Source: Apiospora phragmitis
Lineage: Eukaryota; Ascomycota; Sordariomycetes; Amphisphaeriales; Apiosporaceae
NCBI GenBank assembly: GCA_038363925.1
Contig: JAQQWL010000015.1
Span: 2,170,001 to 2,234,000, forward strand
Direction: 5' to 3'
Length of the DNA stretch: 64,000 nt
Below, in pieces: positions 47,997-61,200 of this stretch. The notes beneath the pieces are model-generated. The model did not search any database, had not been told where the DNA came from, and saw only the letters and a list, made by a program, of their open reading frames with translations. How positions within the stretch are numbered: the stretch's first letter is position 1; every line of letters starts with the position of its first letter. Position numbers and translations under genes: made by a program.

Positions 47997-50900
47997 ATGG
48001 CGACACAGCAGACCATGGCGGTAGCCACCGGGTCTGGAGTATACCCAGATGACCGGATGGAGGTGGACGGAGAGACGAGAGTAGAGCCAGATGAAAACAT
48101 ATGTAAGCAGCTTCCTGATATTTGTAAACATTAGGCAAGCAATTGTCGGCTCCCGGTGGGAACGATCCCGCAGGATGGCATTCATATAGCAAATCGAACA
48201 GTATGGGCACGAGGAGTCTGCTGACGTTGAAAACTCCAAAGGCCAAGTACTGTTTTACGTCCCCTGCAGGAGTTTCCAGCAGGTGAGCCCAGAGATGTGG
48301 CGCTTGCGGCACTTGATGATGCTTGGAATCACCAAGCCATCCTAGTGGGTACCATTGACAACGTAAAGGTTGCTGGAAACCCGCAGGCCGAGGCTATCCT
48401 CGACCAAGTCACGAAGGTATGGCTGAAGGATATGCTGAATCGCCATTTCAGGACGGAGTTGCAGGACGCGTTCCCAAGCCCTGAGGCCCTGCTCGAGAGG
48501 GTCATGGAATGGGCCGAAAATTGGGCCGCCATGGTCAGCTTCCCCCGGGAACACCACCGTGGCTACACGCAGCGTGGCGAGTGGCACCTCGATACTCAGG
48601 CCGAACAGGCTACCATAAACTGCAACGTCATTCATGATGCAGACCCCGACGACGATGCGCTCTTCAATCTTACGGGTTGGTATTCTGCGCCTGGTGATGG
48701 CCTGAGTCTACCGAGCGTCAATAACACTGGCGCTGGCACCGAGGATCAAGTGCGCGCCAACTGGCGGTATTTCGTAAACTACAAATGAGTCCAAACGATA
48801 TGCGTTACATTCGTAAGTTCATCCGCGAGAAGTTGATACTTCTCAACAACAACAACAACAACCCCCCCCAGCTTCATCGAGCTCTCTCCTTAAAAAGCAG
48901 AAGCATACCTAGCTTGGAAACAGCAAATAGAAACAGGTGCTGAGACTGAAACTAGTAAGAACCCACGAAGAGTTGAAACGGAGCGGCAATAGGGCGACTC
49001 TGTACGCTTACTTTACCTGGATTGTGAACTACCTCCGAGCGTGCGCCAACTTAGAGAAGCATGTCGCCCAAGCTCTCCAAGTGGTCTTTCGAGGGAAGCT
49101 TGATGCGGCGAGCAGGCGGGCCTACAAGAATACCTACCGAGACGCCATGGTCAGCCTGATGGCAAACCACAGAGATGTGGTCTATCATCTCCGCCGGATG
49201 TGCGCTCGGTCGCGCTTGTTCGCGGCCGCCCCGGCCCCGGACTACGTGGGCTTCCGGCTGGACGGGAACGATGTGGAGAAATTCGAAAAAGCGGTTGAGA
49301 AACACAATGACGGGGTGCGGAATCTCAAGCCCGCATCGTTCGCCGTAACACAGGATAAGCATGGGGACACTTTCGACAACCTAGAGCACTTGTTCGCGAA
49401 CTTCCCCGGCAGGATTGAGGCGAAGCCACCAGTTCTCAATGATGTAGATTACGCCGCGGGACCTCAACAAAAGCTTCCAAAGGGGTTTGAATCAAATGGA
49501 GACTTGGACAGCGTAGGCTTGAAAAACAAATTAAAACCACCCCGTCGTCGCCGTGGCGGTGGTGGTGGTGGTGGCGGCCCCCCTCCTGGCGGCGGCGGCG
49601 GTGGTGGCTTTTCGGGTATGCCTTATAGTGGTACTATGCATTTTAATGCACAACCCCCTGTGCCTCCTACTAAGGATGGTAACCCTGGGGATTATAATGC
49701 CGCCTTCCCTAGTATGGGAGGGAAGAAAACTTCTAACAGCGGTAACTATAATGATGGCAATCGCCAAGCAGGGGCCTCTGGATTGACACCTTTTATAGCC
49801 AAGGACGCGTGGCCCCCCTGGACCGATTGTCCCATAGATACCGAGGAAAAGTTTTGGCTGCTGTTTAACTCAAGGGTATGCACAAGTCCCCCTATTCTAC
49901 GGTCAACGCCTTTTGTACAACTATCTTTTCCTTCTTTACTCTTAGAGAAGGAAGAAATGGAGTTTCAAAAACCAAGCGAAGAAAGAAAAGCCGAAGCAAA
50001 CTCTGACTGTTCGCTAATCAACAAAACGTATAATAGGTATCCGAGCGGTGAACGACGTCCAAGACGGGAACGACGGAGAACCAAGTGAACAACCAGGTGA
50101 CGACGACACGGCGGGCCAGCCCCGCCCCAGCACTACCGACCCCTTCACTACCGGACTGCTATCACCTACGCCGTCGACGCCCGCCTCCGGCGACAAAGGC
50201 AAAGGTCCGGCCAAACTGTTCACCGGCCTGTCCACGCCACCGAGCACGCCCGCCTTGCAAAAGGGCAAGCGGGGTGCGGTGATGAAGCAGCCGAAGAAAC
50301 CATCTTCGTTTATTACTAAACTTACTACTACACCTAAAGTCAAGGGAAAGATGACGAAGCTATTGGGAAATTTAGGCTCCAAGCCTAAGGGAGGGTCGCT
50401 GACACTGACGCCGTCGTCGGAAAAGCAACAGCAATCAGACCCCGAGGATGATGATGATGCGCCGCCGCTGGTCCGACTCCAGGAGAAAATTGGGCGCTTC
50501 GGGAAGCGGGAGGGCGTCGAGACGATGGCCGAACAGGCCACGCGCCAGCGGCACGTGGCGCAGGCGCTGTAAATGATGGCCATGGAGATGGGCGAGCAGG
50601 CCTTCAACGCGGAGCAGCAGATAGCCGACCTGGGGACTATCCCCCAGGAGCTGACGGAGATGTACGACCCCTTCGTCAATGGCGGCCTAAATGACGGTCC
50701 CTGGACTGATGCTGATGCTGCGATGGCGGATGCGGATGCTTCCATGGCGGATGCGGATGCTACCATGGCTGAAGCCGGTCCTTCGCAGCCTGCGCCTTTC
50801 ACCTACGCTGGTGGCATTGTTGCCGACTCCTACGAGGATGACCACGAGAACGAAGACGAGGACGAGGACGAGGATGATGAGGACAACGCCGGCCCCAACG

Positions 50901-51040
50901 GCTCCATAGGTTACGTCTACACCGACGACGTCGACTACGACGATGAATTCGACAGGCCCGTAGAGATGACTTTTGTGATGTCCCCGGAGGAAGACCATCT
51001 TTTCGACAATGAGGAGGAGGGGGATCTGTGGGAATACTAG
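47997..51040 (+). CDS. Unrecognised multi-exon acidic, Gly/Pro-rich protein; gene model tentative
   Basis: Several consecutive coding blocks on one strand read as one gene. Exon 1 (47997-48102) begins MATQQTMAVATGSGVYPDDR and ends at GTAAGC. Exon 2 starts about 48280 and contains DAWNHQAILVGTIDNVKVAG and WAENWAAMVSFPREHH. A TGA at 48786 sits after an A3 run, and one added base would carry the frame into a perfect GTAAGT donor at 48814. Exon 3 (from 48937 after AACAG) has LRACANLEKHVAQALQVVF and a Gly-rich run, up to a GTATGC donor at 49876. The last block runs from about 50037 with FTTGLLSPTPSTPAS, a TAA at 50570 followed in frame by MMAMEMGEQAFNAEQQ, and a strongly acidic end. No known domain is seen. 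It may be two genes; the exon 3/4 junction and both stops need transcript data. Confidence 0.45.
50708..50770 (+). repeat. Three-unit 21-bp coding repeat
   Basis: Encodes DADAAMA, DADASMA and DADATMA in the acidic C-terminal block of the unrecognised gene. The units differ by a few bases only, so the expansion is fairly recent. Confidence 0.75.
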
Positions 51041-51365
51041 TAGTAGCTAATGGAGAGGTCTGGATGGGATAATCCTTGGAATCTTCTGGAATCTTTTTTT
51101 ACTTTACCCCTTTTGTTTCTTGCCTTTGGTAGTTTATATATATAGAAAATTATCATTATTGTTGTTTGTTGTTGTCAGATACAGACTGAAGTTGCACCCT
51201 CGTCCTGAGCTGTGCTTGGTATCATCGATGTACAAAAGATGCGTAACTGAAACGCAGGCTCCTCCCTACTAACTAACAGACAGGAAACTCCTTTCTTTTT
51301 CTTCTTCAATTTTTCACACGCAAAGTAATAGCCTCCTTGAGAACAGGCGCGGCCTCCCATCATCA
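51041..51365. other. Convergent 3' intergenic spacer
   Basis: About 325 bases between two genes that point at each other. It is T-rich on the plus strand just after 51085, consistent with 3' ends. Confidence 0.5.
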
Positions 51366-53358
51366 TCATCGCGATCCTTCCTCCGCCTTCCTGGACGCCT
51401 GGCTCGCCTGCTCGAAGCCGGCGTGGACAAACTTGGGCCAGGTGTTGGTGAGCATCAGGTACTTGACCTCCTTCTCGGCGGCCTCGAAAGCCTGCGGGCC
51501 GAAGGCGGCGGGCACCTTGAGGTCGCCGAAGTCGCGGTGGTTGTTGTGGTTCGACAGCTCCGCCATCTGCGTGACGGACTCGAGGTTGGCCTTGCCCAGC
51601 GTCGCCTCGAGGTCGCCGGGAGAGGAGCCGAAGTCGTCGAGACCGGTCATGGCGCCGTTGTCGAACGGTGTGGCCGAGTCCGACTGCCGCCGCCGCCGGT
51701 TGAGGATCTGGGTCGTCTCGTGGAAGAGCTGGTGCAGCGCCTTGGCCGTGCCCGACGAGATGTTGACGGGGAACTCGGAGTACTCGAGGCTGACGAAGTG
51801 GGAGTAGATGCGCACGGCGCGGAGGAACTGCTCGCGCGTCTGGTCCGCGGGGGAGCTCGTCGACGTTTTCCAGACCCGCCGCCAGTCGCCCACGTGGGAC
51901 AGGAAGCTGACGTTCTCGCCCGAGAAGTCCTTCAGGGACGCGAACTCGAGCAGCGGCTGCGGGTTCGTCCGCAGCGCGTTCTCGAGCGCGCCCATGGCCA
52001 ACGTCGAGTCGCGCGAGTGAGAAGTAGATGTTGTGTTGACGGACTTGCCGCTCTTGCTAGCCATAGAGCGGCCGGCCAGGGTTGAACCTCCAAAGCCGGC
52101 GCTACTAGTGGAGATGGCTTCGGGGTCGTCGCCAAGGATCTGGTTTCTTTTCTCCCAGGCAGCGATAGTGTCGATGGTCTCTTGTTTGAGGTTATGGGTC
52201 TTGTAAACCTGCAAGCAGGGAAAGCCTAGCGTGAATACCTCGATGAAGAAGATGGAAAGGGCAATCCTAAGTAACCAGTCCTTCGTTAATCAAGCACCTC
52301 GTAGTATAGGCTTTGAATCTTGCTTACCATTGGGGTGGCACAAAGACCTTGTTTACCGGTTCCATTTGTGGAACGTAGAGACCAATGAGCCACATAGGGG
52401 AGGCCGGCAGACTACTCCATCAATCAGTGATCTAGTCTAGTGAGGGAGATAAGAGTGTTCAGAAGCCTACCCAGCAATGCAACAGCAGATGGTTTGGATA
52501 CGCCAACCGTAGGTATCATCGATGTGCCTCGTCTTCCACAAGGTATAGGGCGCATAGATCCAAGCCCAGAAGAACTGCCATACGCATGACAACCACCTGG
52601 CAAACTGTTAGCATGCCATGTATGAAGGAAGTGTATTAGTGCCGTACCATTCCCAGCCGGTGAAACACAAAGTAGCTCGCTGTTGCTCAGTGCCGGGAAC
52701 TTTAACGTGGAAGAAACCGTAGCTCGGATGGAACATCTCGGACCCAAAGTAAATCAAGAAGGTCAATGCCAGCTGTGGCCTGGATGTTAGCCCCTGAATC
52801 GTCTTCTCCTATGGCCCCCAAATTTATGGTAGGCAATCTTGTTCATAGGGAGCCAATTAACTTACCTGAATACCCATGCCGATACCAATATAGATCAGCA
52901 CCCTGTCGACCTCGTTGGCCCTCTGAATCCGCAGCCAACCGCGCTTCCACCAAGGTAGACGCGGATCGATCTCGCTAGCGGACCTATCGAAGACGTTGCG
53001 GTCCTCGAGCGTGCTGAACTGCGCAAATTTGCGCTGCTGCGTCGCGACGTGCTGGAACTGGCTGTTGGCGGCCTGCAGCAGCGCCATGCCGAACGGCAAA
53101 TAAATGCTCATGACCCAGAACTGGGCGTCGCACGGGATGAGCGGGCCGATCATGTACGCGAGCAGGCACGAGGCCGCGTAGAGGTGCAGGATCACGATGG
53201 CGCTGAAGATGAGGGGGCAGCCGCCGCAGCTGCAGGAACGGCAGCCGGCGGTGGCGGACGAGGAAGGCGATGCCGGCGAGGACGAGGAGCGTCCAGCCCG
53301 TCATGAGGCCGATGTAGAACCAGCCGAGCGGCGAGTAGACGATCCGTGGGTCCGCCAT
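51366..53358 (-). CDS. Seven-transmembrane protein with C-terminal RGS domain (GprK-like), one frameshift
   Basis: Hybrid receptor-like protein: an N-terminal membrane region plus an RGS domain that accelerates GTP hydrolysis by G-alpha. Exons are 52866-53358, 52648-52772, 52471-52596, 52328-52411 and 51366-52266, with introns of 51-93 bp. The membrane half includes [75 protein letters not shown] and [18 protein letters not shown], then a last segment [15 protein letters not shown]. The RGS part has [36 protein letters not shown] and [19 protein letters not shown]. The G5 run at 53213-53217 carries one base too many (RRLP to [12 protein letters not shown]). Removing it makes the coding length 1728 bases, 575 residues. 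The predicted ligand and the G-alpha partner are unknown. Confidence 0.88.
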
Positions 53359-55538
53359 TGTTGAGAGAGAGAACGTGCGTGTGTATGCTTGTTACTGAAC
53401 CAGTGGTCTGGGTGGCGCAAAGAGCGAACGGGATTTCACTCTCGAACGCTTGGTCAGAGGACGGGAAACGTCCAGTAGCTTGGGGAGGGACACATATTGT
53501 ATCTATTAAGGAGATAGTACCACAGTAGCTGCTTACACTTTCCCCTGGATGCAGTAGCGACTACTAGGAGGGCCCATCACATCAGATGCAGCTAGACCAC
53601 CCAATGACAAGAGATCCAGCGGCTATCTAAGACAAAGGCGGGGGAACCAGGGATGACTGGTCGTGTCGCAACGACGACTATTGGGGAAAAGAAAATTGTG
53701 TGAACGCCCACCAGCCATCTTTCCTAGATGCCAACGAGGAAGGGATGGGCAGGATGGAATCGGACAGATGCGGTGGGGACCAGCCAGCCAGCCCGCAGCA
53801 GCAGCAGCAGCAGCCAGCAGCCAGCAGAGTCTATGATCCAATCACCTGTAGTTATGTATCAGTAGGTCGTTAGCCAAGAGCGTCAGGATCAATAGCGAGA
53901 ATGGCGACAGTGCCGATCAGTCAAACCTGTCAATTGCGATACATACATGAACCGTGCAGGTCGCAGTTTTAAGGTGACCCCATCCGATCTAAGTGATGAC
54001 CTAACTTGAGATCATCTCAGATTGATGGGGGAGATCATTGTCGATCAGTGGGCCTGCACATCCAAATTTCCCCTGCCCTTGGGCCCAAACCTCCGCCAAT
54101 GGGAGAGCCGCTGAAGCTGCCCTGAGAGAGAGAGAGCATCCCTTGGGTCTTGCCGCAAAAAGCCCCCCTGTTACCAATCTCGAGTATTGGACCAGGGAGA
54201 GCCCTCAGCTGAAGAAATGAAGCAATCGAGTTAACTGGCGTGCATATGTCGAACGGGAAGCATGGTGCCATCGTGTGTTGCTATCGCCATGGAAGCCCAC
54301 CTAATTATCCACTACATAAGCGTGCGCCTCATGGTACTCGTCAGACGTAAAAAGAAGCCAGCGTCCCACAGGATCAACGGCTGCCAGTTTCCGTTTCAAC
54401 CGGCGCGACGCCTCTCGCAGCAGCACGCGTCGGCGTCCCTCAGCTCCTCTACTTTGATTCCAAAGTAGTAGGACGCACAAGAAGGTTTAGGGCCCATGGA
54501 ATTGCCGGCTTGTGGGGAGTGCGCCCGACGTCTCGGCAACACACCGGTCAAAGTAGGGGGAGCAGCTAGACGAACCGAATCCTTGGCAATATAGCTTCTT
54601 TTTCGGCCGCCACCCTCCTGGATGCCAGCACATATTACATATGCTACTGCATAAATACTGTATGTGTCCAAGCCTCCCACCCAATACCGGTTGTCGGCAG
54701 GTCCCGTGTGTGATTAGGCCTCTCAAGGGTGCGCCTCATTGCAGGGTCCTGCTCAGCTGCTTCCCCAGCCCCAACCCAGCATCGTTGTCATTCCAACGCT
54801 GGGCTGCTAGACAATCAACGAAAGGCCATGCTTTTTACACGCGAGAGGCGGCACTGGGGCCGCAAAAACACATCCTGCTCCCCCCTTCCCATTCCCCTTC
54901 GGACTCTTCGGGCTCTTTGGGCCTCCATACGTAGGTTTTTGGCACTTGTTGTCGTCAATCGAAACCAGTGCGCACAGGTGGGGGAGTGGGTGGTATCGCC
55001 ATTCTGTCCCACTTCGCTCGCTAGCGAAAGAGGCACTAGCTCGCGGATGGAATCGCAGCCGGCTTCATTCAATCTCCAGTAATCTCGATGATGGTCAATT
55101 TTAGCATTGCTGGAGTCCCTCTCAACATCTGCAAACCCTGAGAATCCTCCATCTTGATCGTGACTTTTCGATGTCCGTATGCCAATAGTACCGAGATCCT
55201 GCCCTGGTCTAGTGATGCCAAAACCGATAGCTGCATCGTGATTGACGGTGGCGCAACACCCACCCATTTCAACTCACTCGACTTCGCATGGGCACTCTTG
55301 ACAGTATGTGTCGCCCATGGCTTCCATGTCCGTCCGTTGCCCACGTGTCGCAAGCCCAAGACAGCTGCCTGGATGCAGTACCTAAGCAAACTTGAGAAAA
55401 CGTAATCGGTTGTGGTAGATAGTCACTCAGTCTTTGACGGGCCGACTCTTCTACATTGCTCGATGCATCGAGTTAGCCCACGTCAACTGTGGACTTATGC
55501 ATTAGTTTGCCATGTGATAAACAGAGCCAAGCTCCTCT
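53359..55538. other. Intergenic region of 2.2 kb upstream of the RGS gene
   Basis: Promoter and leader of the RGS gene at its left end; the 3' UTR of the Zn2Cys6 gene at its right end. A GCA microsatellite lies at about 53793-53826. Frames up to 150 codons have neither domains nor codon pattern support. Confidence 0.45.
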
Positions 55539-57281
55539 TCAAGATTCCTGCTCTCCCCGTTTACTCATAATCTTCGTCAACGAGTACACCGCCGCCGTCT
55601 TCAGCGGCACATCCAGGCTCTGACACCCCGCACTGATCCAGTCGCTCCGCGGCCTCCACGCCTCCGGCCGCTCTCTCAGTTCCGTGAGGGAGCGACGGAT
55701 CCACGCCATGCGCTCGGGGTCCAGGTGCGCGACCGTGTAGCGCTGCGCCGTCTCGAGCGCGAGCCGGCAGACGCCGCGGTCCCGGCTCCAGAAGACGGCG
55801 TTCATCAGGATGTTGATGATGCCGTCGTACGTCAGGCGCGACTGCAGGTCCGGCGGGAAGTCCCGCTGCAGGTCCTCGCACGCGCCCAGGAAGCCCGGGT
55901 AGTCGGGCGGCGCGCCCACGCCCGTCACGTCCTGCGTGATGCATTCGATGCCCAACAGCTGGACTTTGGCGATGTGGAGCCAGCGGGAGACGACAGGATC
56001 GGTTTGTATGCGGCAGTGGTGGTTGATGACCTCTTTCCACAGGGTGATCTCGCGCATTTCGGCTGCTAATCTTTGAGGGATATCTTCGCCTTTAATGGGC
56101 TCTCTCGCTTTAGGAAGAAATTCTGCAAACCATTAGTCGTTCAATCCAGCCCGGGAAGTAAGCAGGAACGGTATATATGCACGCACCGGACCCTTTGTCT
56201 GGATGTAAGGAAACGAACTCGATGTCGGCGGAGAACTTGGTCAAGGCGAACACGAAATCTCGCCATAACTCAAACAGCTTCTCTGGCTTGGTGTTGATGT
56301 CGGGCATCCTCGATCGGAAGTTGCCTCCGCCAAAAGCGGAAATCCGCGTCTCGAGGGGCACGAAGGGGGTCAGGAGCCCGACTATGCCAAACCTGGCAAA
56401 CGCCCCGGGCGCATCTTCTAGGATATCGGATCCTTCGAAATCGCCGCTCACGACTTCCGTGAGGAGCGACTTGGTCTCGGTGGCAGGCGAGCGCTGCTGA
56501 GCCAAGAGGAGAAAGCCGCTATTGATCAAGCCAATGGCGGCTGAGTTGTTCCCGTGAAGATACTCAAAAGCCACAAACAAAATGGTGATCAGAATGATGA
56601 CTCGCAGATGAACCGCGTTGCATTTCCGAGAGATGCTCCGGCCAAACAGAGCCAGAGCTTTGACGTGGTGGTGTAAGGCGGCATTGTAGTGCAGGCCAGG
56701 AGACGGGGTCGAGTTCCAATCCCTTGTCGGGTAAGCTCGGTTGTTGGCGTTCTCGTTGACGGAGAGGGACAAGGCCCCCAGCGCGAGGATGGCATGCCTG
56801 ATGTAATCTATCTCGAGACCGTTCCGCACCAAGGCACGGTTCCAGAAATCCTTGCATCCCGTAGAAAGTATGTCGTACACGACCTCGTGGCGAAAGACGT
56901 CAAAGTAGGTGACCTCGACGCCCCGAAACGGACATTCTGAGGGCGGCGCCAACAGAACCGGTGACGACTCGCGGCCGCGCTCCCGGGCTGCTGCCGGCAA
57001 GATGGGCCGGGCCGCTGCGGTTTGGTGACCTGCTCGCGCACCCGACGACCCTGCTTTCGAAGAGTAGCCCTGGCAAGCGACCCCGGCCTTTTCGCAACGG
57101 AGACACGCCGGCTTCCGCTCGTCGCAGCGCACATGGCGCTTCTTGCAAGTGACGCAGCCGTTTCGCGAGCGTGAAGTGGGCGGCCCTGCCGGCTCTCGAT
57201 CTTGTTGCTCTTATGTACGCTTCCGCGACGGCGCGGGTCGGACTGTAAAACCCGATGGTCCCCGTGAGATGAGGCTGCCAT
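55539..57281 (-). CDS. Zn2Cys6 transcription factor with fungal-specific C-terminal domain, one frameshift
   Basis: Exon 1 (56187-57281) starts MAASSHGDHRVLQSD and carries the zinc cluster NGCVTCKKRHVRCDERKPAC then LRCEKAGVACQGY, a full C-x2-C-x6-C-x6-C-x2-C-x6-C set. A linker leads to a Fungal_trans_2-type helical region: YFDVFRHEVVYDILSTGCKD, IRHAILALGALSLSVNEN, HYNAALHHHVKALALFGRSI, NSGFLLLAQQRSP. After a 64-bp intron (56123-56186) exon 2 (55539-56122) gives EMREITLWKEVINHHCRIQT, LLGIECITQDV and AVYSLTKIMSKRGEQES. The cluster frame has no ATG of its own: the start lies one frame away, and the G3 run at 57178-57180 lacks a base (SRQGRP to TSRSRNGC). Restoring it gives 559 residues. Targets cannot be inferred. 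Confidence 0.85.
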
Positions 57282-58252
57282 GGGCGTCAGTAAGTCAGGA
57301 TGCTTTCCTTGCCGTGATGTGGGATAGAGACTGTCCCATCGTTGGTTGGTTGGAGAGGTGCGAAGGATGAAAGGCGGGTGAACAGGTCTTTGAACTACAC
57401 CCCATGTAGATTAGCTAGCGGTCGCCAATTGAAACCCCTGCTGGGATCCGGACCTGGCCATCTCGGGCCCCTCGTCTCGGCAATCCATACAGTGGTACAT
57501 TCTAACTCCGTTGCTAACACAGTTGCCCTTGCTTCTAGCCTATTGGAACGCGTATACGGCATGGAGCACTCCAATTCTGTCGATATAGATCTCGAAAAAT
57601 ATCATGTTTTGCCCAATTAGTTGACATCTGCCATGTCTTGTATTTGGAGGTTGCACGCACCCTAAGATCCCCGCAGTCTAACTGCACCACCACCGCATGA
57701 CGAGTATTAGTGGGCTGAACAGTAGAATTGGTCGTGCCTCCTGCAATTACTTGGCGGAAACGGATTTGGAGCGTCCAAGTCGACTGGACGCCATATTGTC
57801 TTATGATGGACGCAAATGAGACATGATGCCGCTATCATGTCGCTCATGTAGTCATAGTCATCCCACCGTCACCTGCGCATATAACTAAAATATCACCATG
57901 TTCACTATATTTGCCCATGTAAGAGGCACTGTTTTATGTTCATCATAAATGGCATTTCGTGTCTAACTACCTGAAAAGTACCGGAGTGAACATCGTGAAA
58001 CCATTGCCCCAAAACAAAGAACCGCGTAAACCCTATGTCCCCAAGCCTTCACATGTTGCGTTGCATCCATGTGTGGCGCTATGGGAAACTGAAAAGTGGA
58101 CGCTAGACTACTAATACAAATCAAGGTCTAGAGACCTCAAGAATGATGAAAGATCCCAACACTAGCCAACGTGGACTGGTGCAACCATTTGCCAGGGAGC
58201 CGAGACTGAAAGAGGGATGGGAGAATTCTGAAGGAGCGCAGTACCTAGCCAC
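57282..58252. other. Intergenic between the Zn2Cys6 factor and Argonaute
   Basis: About 970 bases: promoter of the Zn2Cys6 gene on the left and the Argonaute 3' UTR on the right. No further feature is recognised. Confidence 0.45.
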
Positions 58253-61200
58253 TTAGATGTACCACATGGTGGTGTTGATGTGGGCAATATTGGCCTTGTC
58301 TGCAACAGGGTTCTGCATTTCAAGCAGAGGAGGGGCCTCGCGGTTTAGTCCTCCGGATCCGTAAACAGTCGAAGGTGCCTTGGCCAAGGGGAACCCAGCC
58401 TTTCCAGAGGGAAGCTCCTTCTGGCTGGCTGCGATGTCCTCATGGGCAGCAGCACGGACCGATGCCAAATGCGAGTAGTACACGGCGGGATGCAGCGAAA
58501 CCGGAGTTGTGGACCTCTGGTACTGATAGCAATGATGATACAACATGCGCTGCAGATCATTGGGGTTGCAATTGGCTTCATCCAAGATCACCTGATAGTG
58601 AACGGGCCGGGCAGTACCTTGAATGGCGACGTGGGAGGCGAGATAGAAGTCCCAATGGAAGGGGTGAGTGGCATCGTGTTCGACCACAGTGCCGGGGAGA
58701 GGATTGGCATTTTTGTCTGCCGAGGCCTTATCATTCGGGTTGGGGAAGAACCGAATGTGATGTCGCTTAGTAGCAATCATCGCCGTAACCCGAGGGATCT
58801 CACATTTGGCGTCTCTGAAGACACGCTTGATCTCCTTAACCTCCCCGTCAATGACTTGACCAAACTGGCCCTCTGCAACTCCATCTCGGAAGAAGTAGAC
58901 GTGTTTAGGGTGGCACTTGTTGGTGGTAATCCAGTACTTCAGCAGGCGGCCGAGGAGGAAGTGCATATTGATCGAGCCGACAATCTCCGTGCGGTAGCCG
59001 TTGGTCTGCACCGAGGCAGCGTACCGCGTAGCCGTCTTGTCAGTGGAGACAGTCATGGCAGCCATCGAGGCTTTACCACTACCGGGAGCAGCGTGAGAGA
59101 CATCCAAACCAATGATGATGGTCGGCACAGAATAGTAAGGCATCTGGGAGCTGGAACCCATGGGAGCGGCTCGGCAAGTAACACCTCCAAGCTTGGCGTT
59201 GACCTTCATGGCAACATTGCCACAGTATTGGAGGTTGGCCTTGCGGACGTGATCCGCCAGCATAACTTGGCTAACGGTGCAGAACCGGCAGTCCATGTTC
59301 TTCTTAATTCTCTCGTAGACCAGAGAGTTTCTGGTGCTAAGACAAAAAAGATCAGCTGAGGAGTGGCCTTGAAGTGTTGGCCACACTGCTGGTATGCCTT
59401 CTCGCACATCTGCGGGTAGGGCACATTGAAAGGGTACACCTTGACGAACGGGTCCTTCTTGATGATGCCACCATGCTGACTGTACGCTCGCTTGAAAGTC
59501 TGCGCAAAGTTTCTCAGCGCATCCTCCTGAACGGTGAAGCCATCGTTGGATCCGACGCCAATGAACGCCCATGACTGAATGGGAACGGGATTAGACTCTA
59601 GGAACTTCTTGCCTCTGAGGTCCCAGCGACCGGTCACTCCTGGATTGATCTTCGAGCCACCAAAATGGACCTCGGGATTCTGCAGAAGTCGTGCGGATGT
59701 GACGAGCATCTGATTGCCCAGCTGCAGACCGTACTGCTTGAAGTAAGGGTCCGACTCCCAGTGGAGTCCTTTCATACAGTTATTGATGGCAGCACTGCGC
59801 TCCTTCGGGCGGGTGACCGCGAACTTGATCATCTTGGACGTCTGCTCCGGATCCAGCTTGTATGTGTATCGCTGGAAAGCCTTAAGACGACAGGCTTCCA
59901 TCGGGTAAACGCCGTCGCGCATCGTCTCAATCAGAGGTAGATCAGGGAACTGAAGACGAGCCTTGTACTTCTGCATGAAGTAGTTGTGGATAGTGATCGG
60001 GTCTTCATACGTTCCATCCTTGAGCTTCTTCTTGAAGGTGTAATGCTGAGCATCGGCGCCCCAGTTGCCCATATTCTGCTCGAAGATGATTCTCTTGATG
60101 GTATACGTCTTGTCGCTCTGGTCCTTGCCACGGTGGTTCACCAAGATCTTCAACTTGGCCAAGCGACGGAGCTTCTGGAAAGGCTCTGACTGCTGCCAGA
60201 CGATATTTCCATTCTTGTCACGAGATTGGACAGGGCGAAGGACCTCAGCCATTTTGGGCCATGGAACTATCATAGATGTCAGTATATGAACATAATTAGG
60301 AGGGTTCTGATGGTCGTGACTTACGCAGTTGCTTCTCATTCTGGGCTTGAGGGTTACTCAGCATGGCTCGTGCCGTATCGGCCAGTGTTCCCATAGTGTT
60401 CCAGAACGCCGTATTGGCCACATCCAGATTGACGCCTAGACCAGTACCCTTGCTCGCGTTGCTCGTCTGTATCTAGATTAGCCAAAATGTCGTCGACATG
60501 GGAGCTCAATGTGACAACATACCTCACCAAGACGGAAAGCGGAATAGGTGCCCTTGCGAACATCGGTGTAGGAGTCAAGACGCATTGGGTTGTCCTGCTT
60601 GTTGTAGAAGTTGCGCTTGATGGAGATCATGTTCTCGCTGGGATACTGGCGCAAGAGATGGTCCAGGAAGTCTAGATAAGGCTGGTCAGTTCAATGTCAC
60701 CTCCATATCCCGGGGTGAGACTTACTCATGCATTGAAGTACAGACTTGTCCCAGTCGCATTTGCGATGAAGGTAGTCCTGAAGGACTTGCATCCGGATCT
60801 GCGTTGCTCGTCTGATCTGGATGTAGTAGACACCAGTCTTGCCAGGCCTGGGCTCTTTGCCTGCCAGTCGGTCCAGATCGACAGCAAGCCTCTCCTCACC
60901 TCGTGGGATCCCTAGCCGAAGTCCTAAAATCATTATTAGAATATCATATAATAGTACCAGAGGGTTCCGATCGACTTACCAAGCAAGCTTATGGCCGTCG
61001 AATAGCCACTTGCTGCCAGTTTTCTTCAACCAGGCCTGGACAGGGGTACTCTCCCAAACCTTTCTGACAAGGGCTCGGGAGTCCAACTGATTGGGACTGA
61101 CGTTGACCTGGAGGAGGCGAGTTAGTAGTGCCCAGTCTAAATCCAAGATCTTGGGTACTTACATCATATTGAACGATATCTCCAGTCGGCCACTTTGTCA

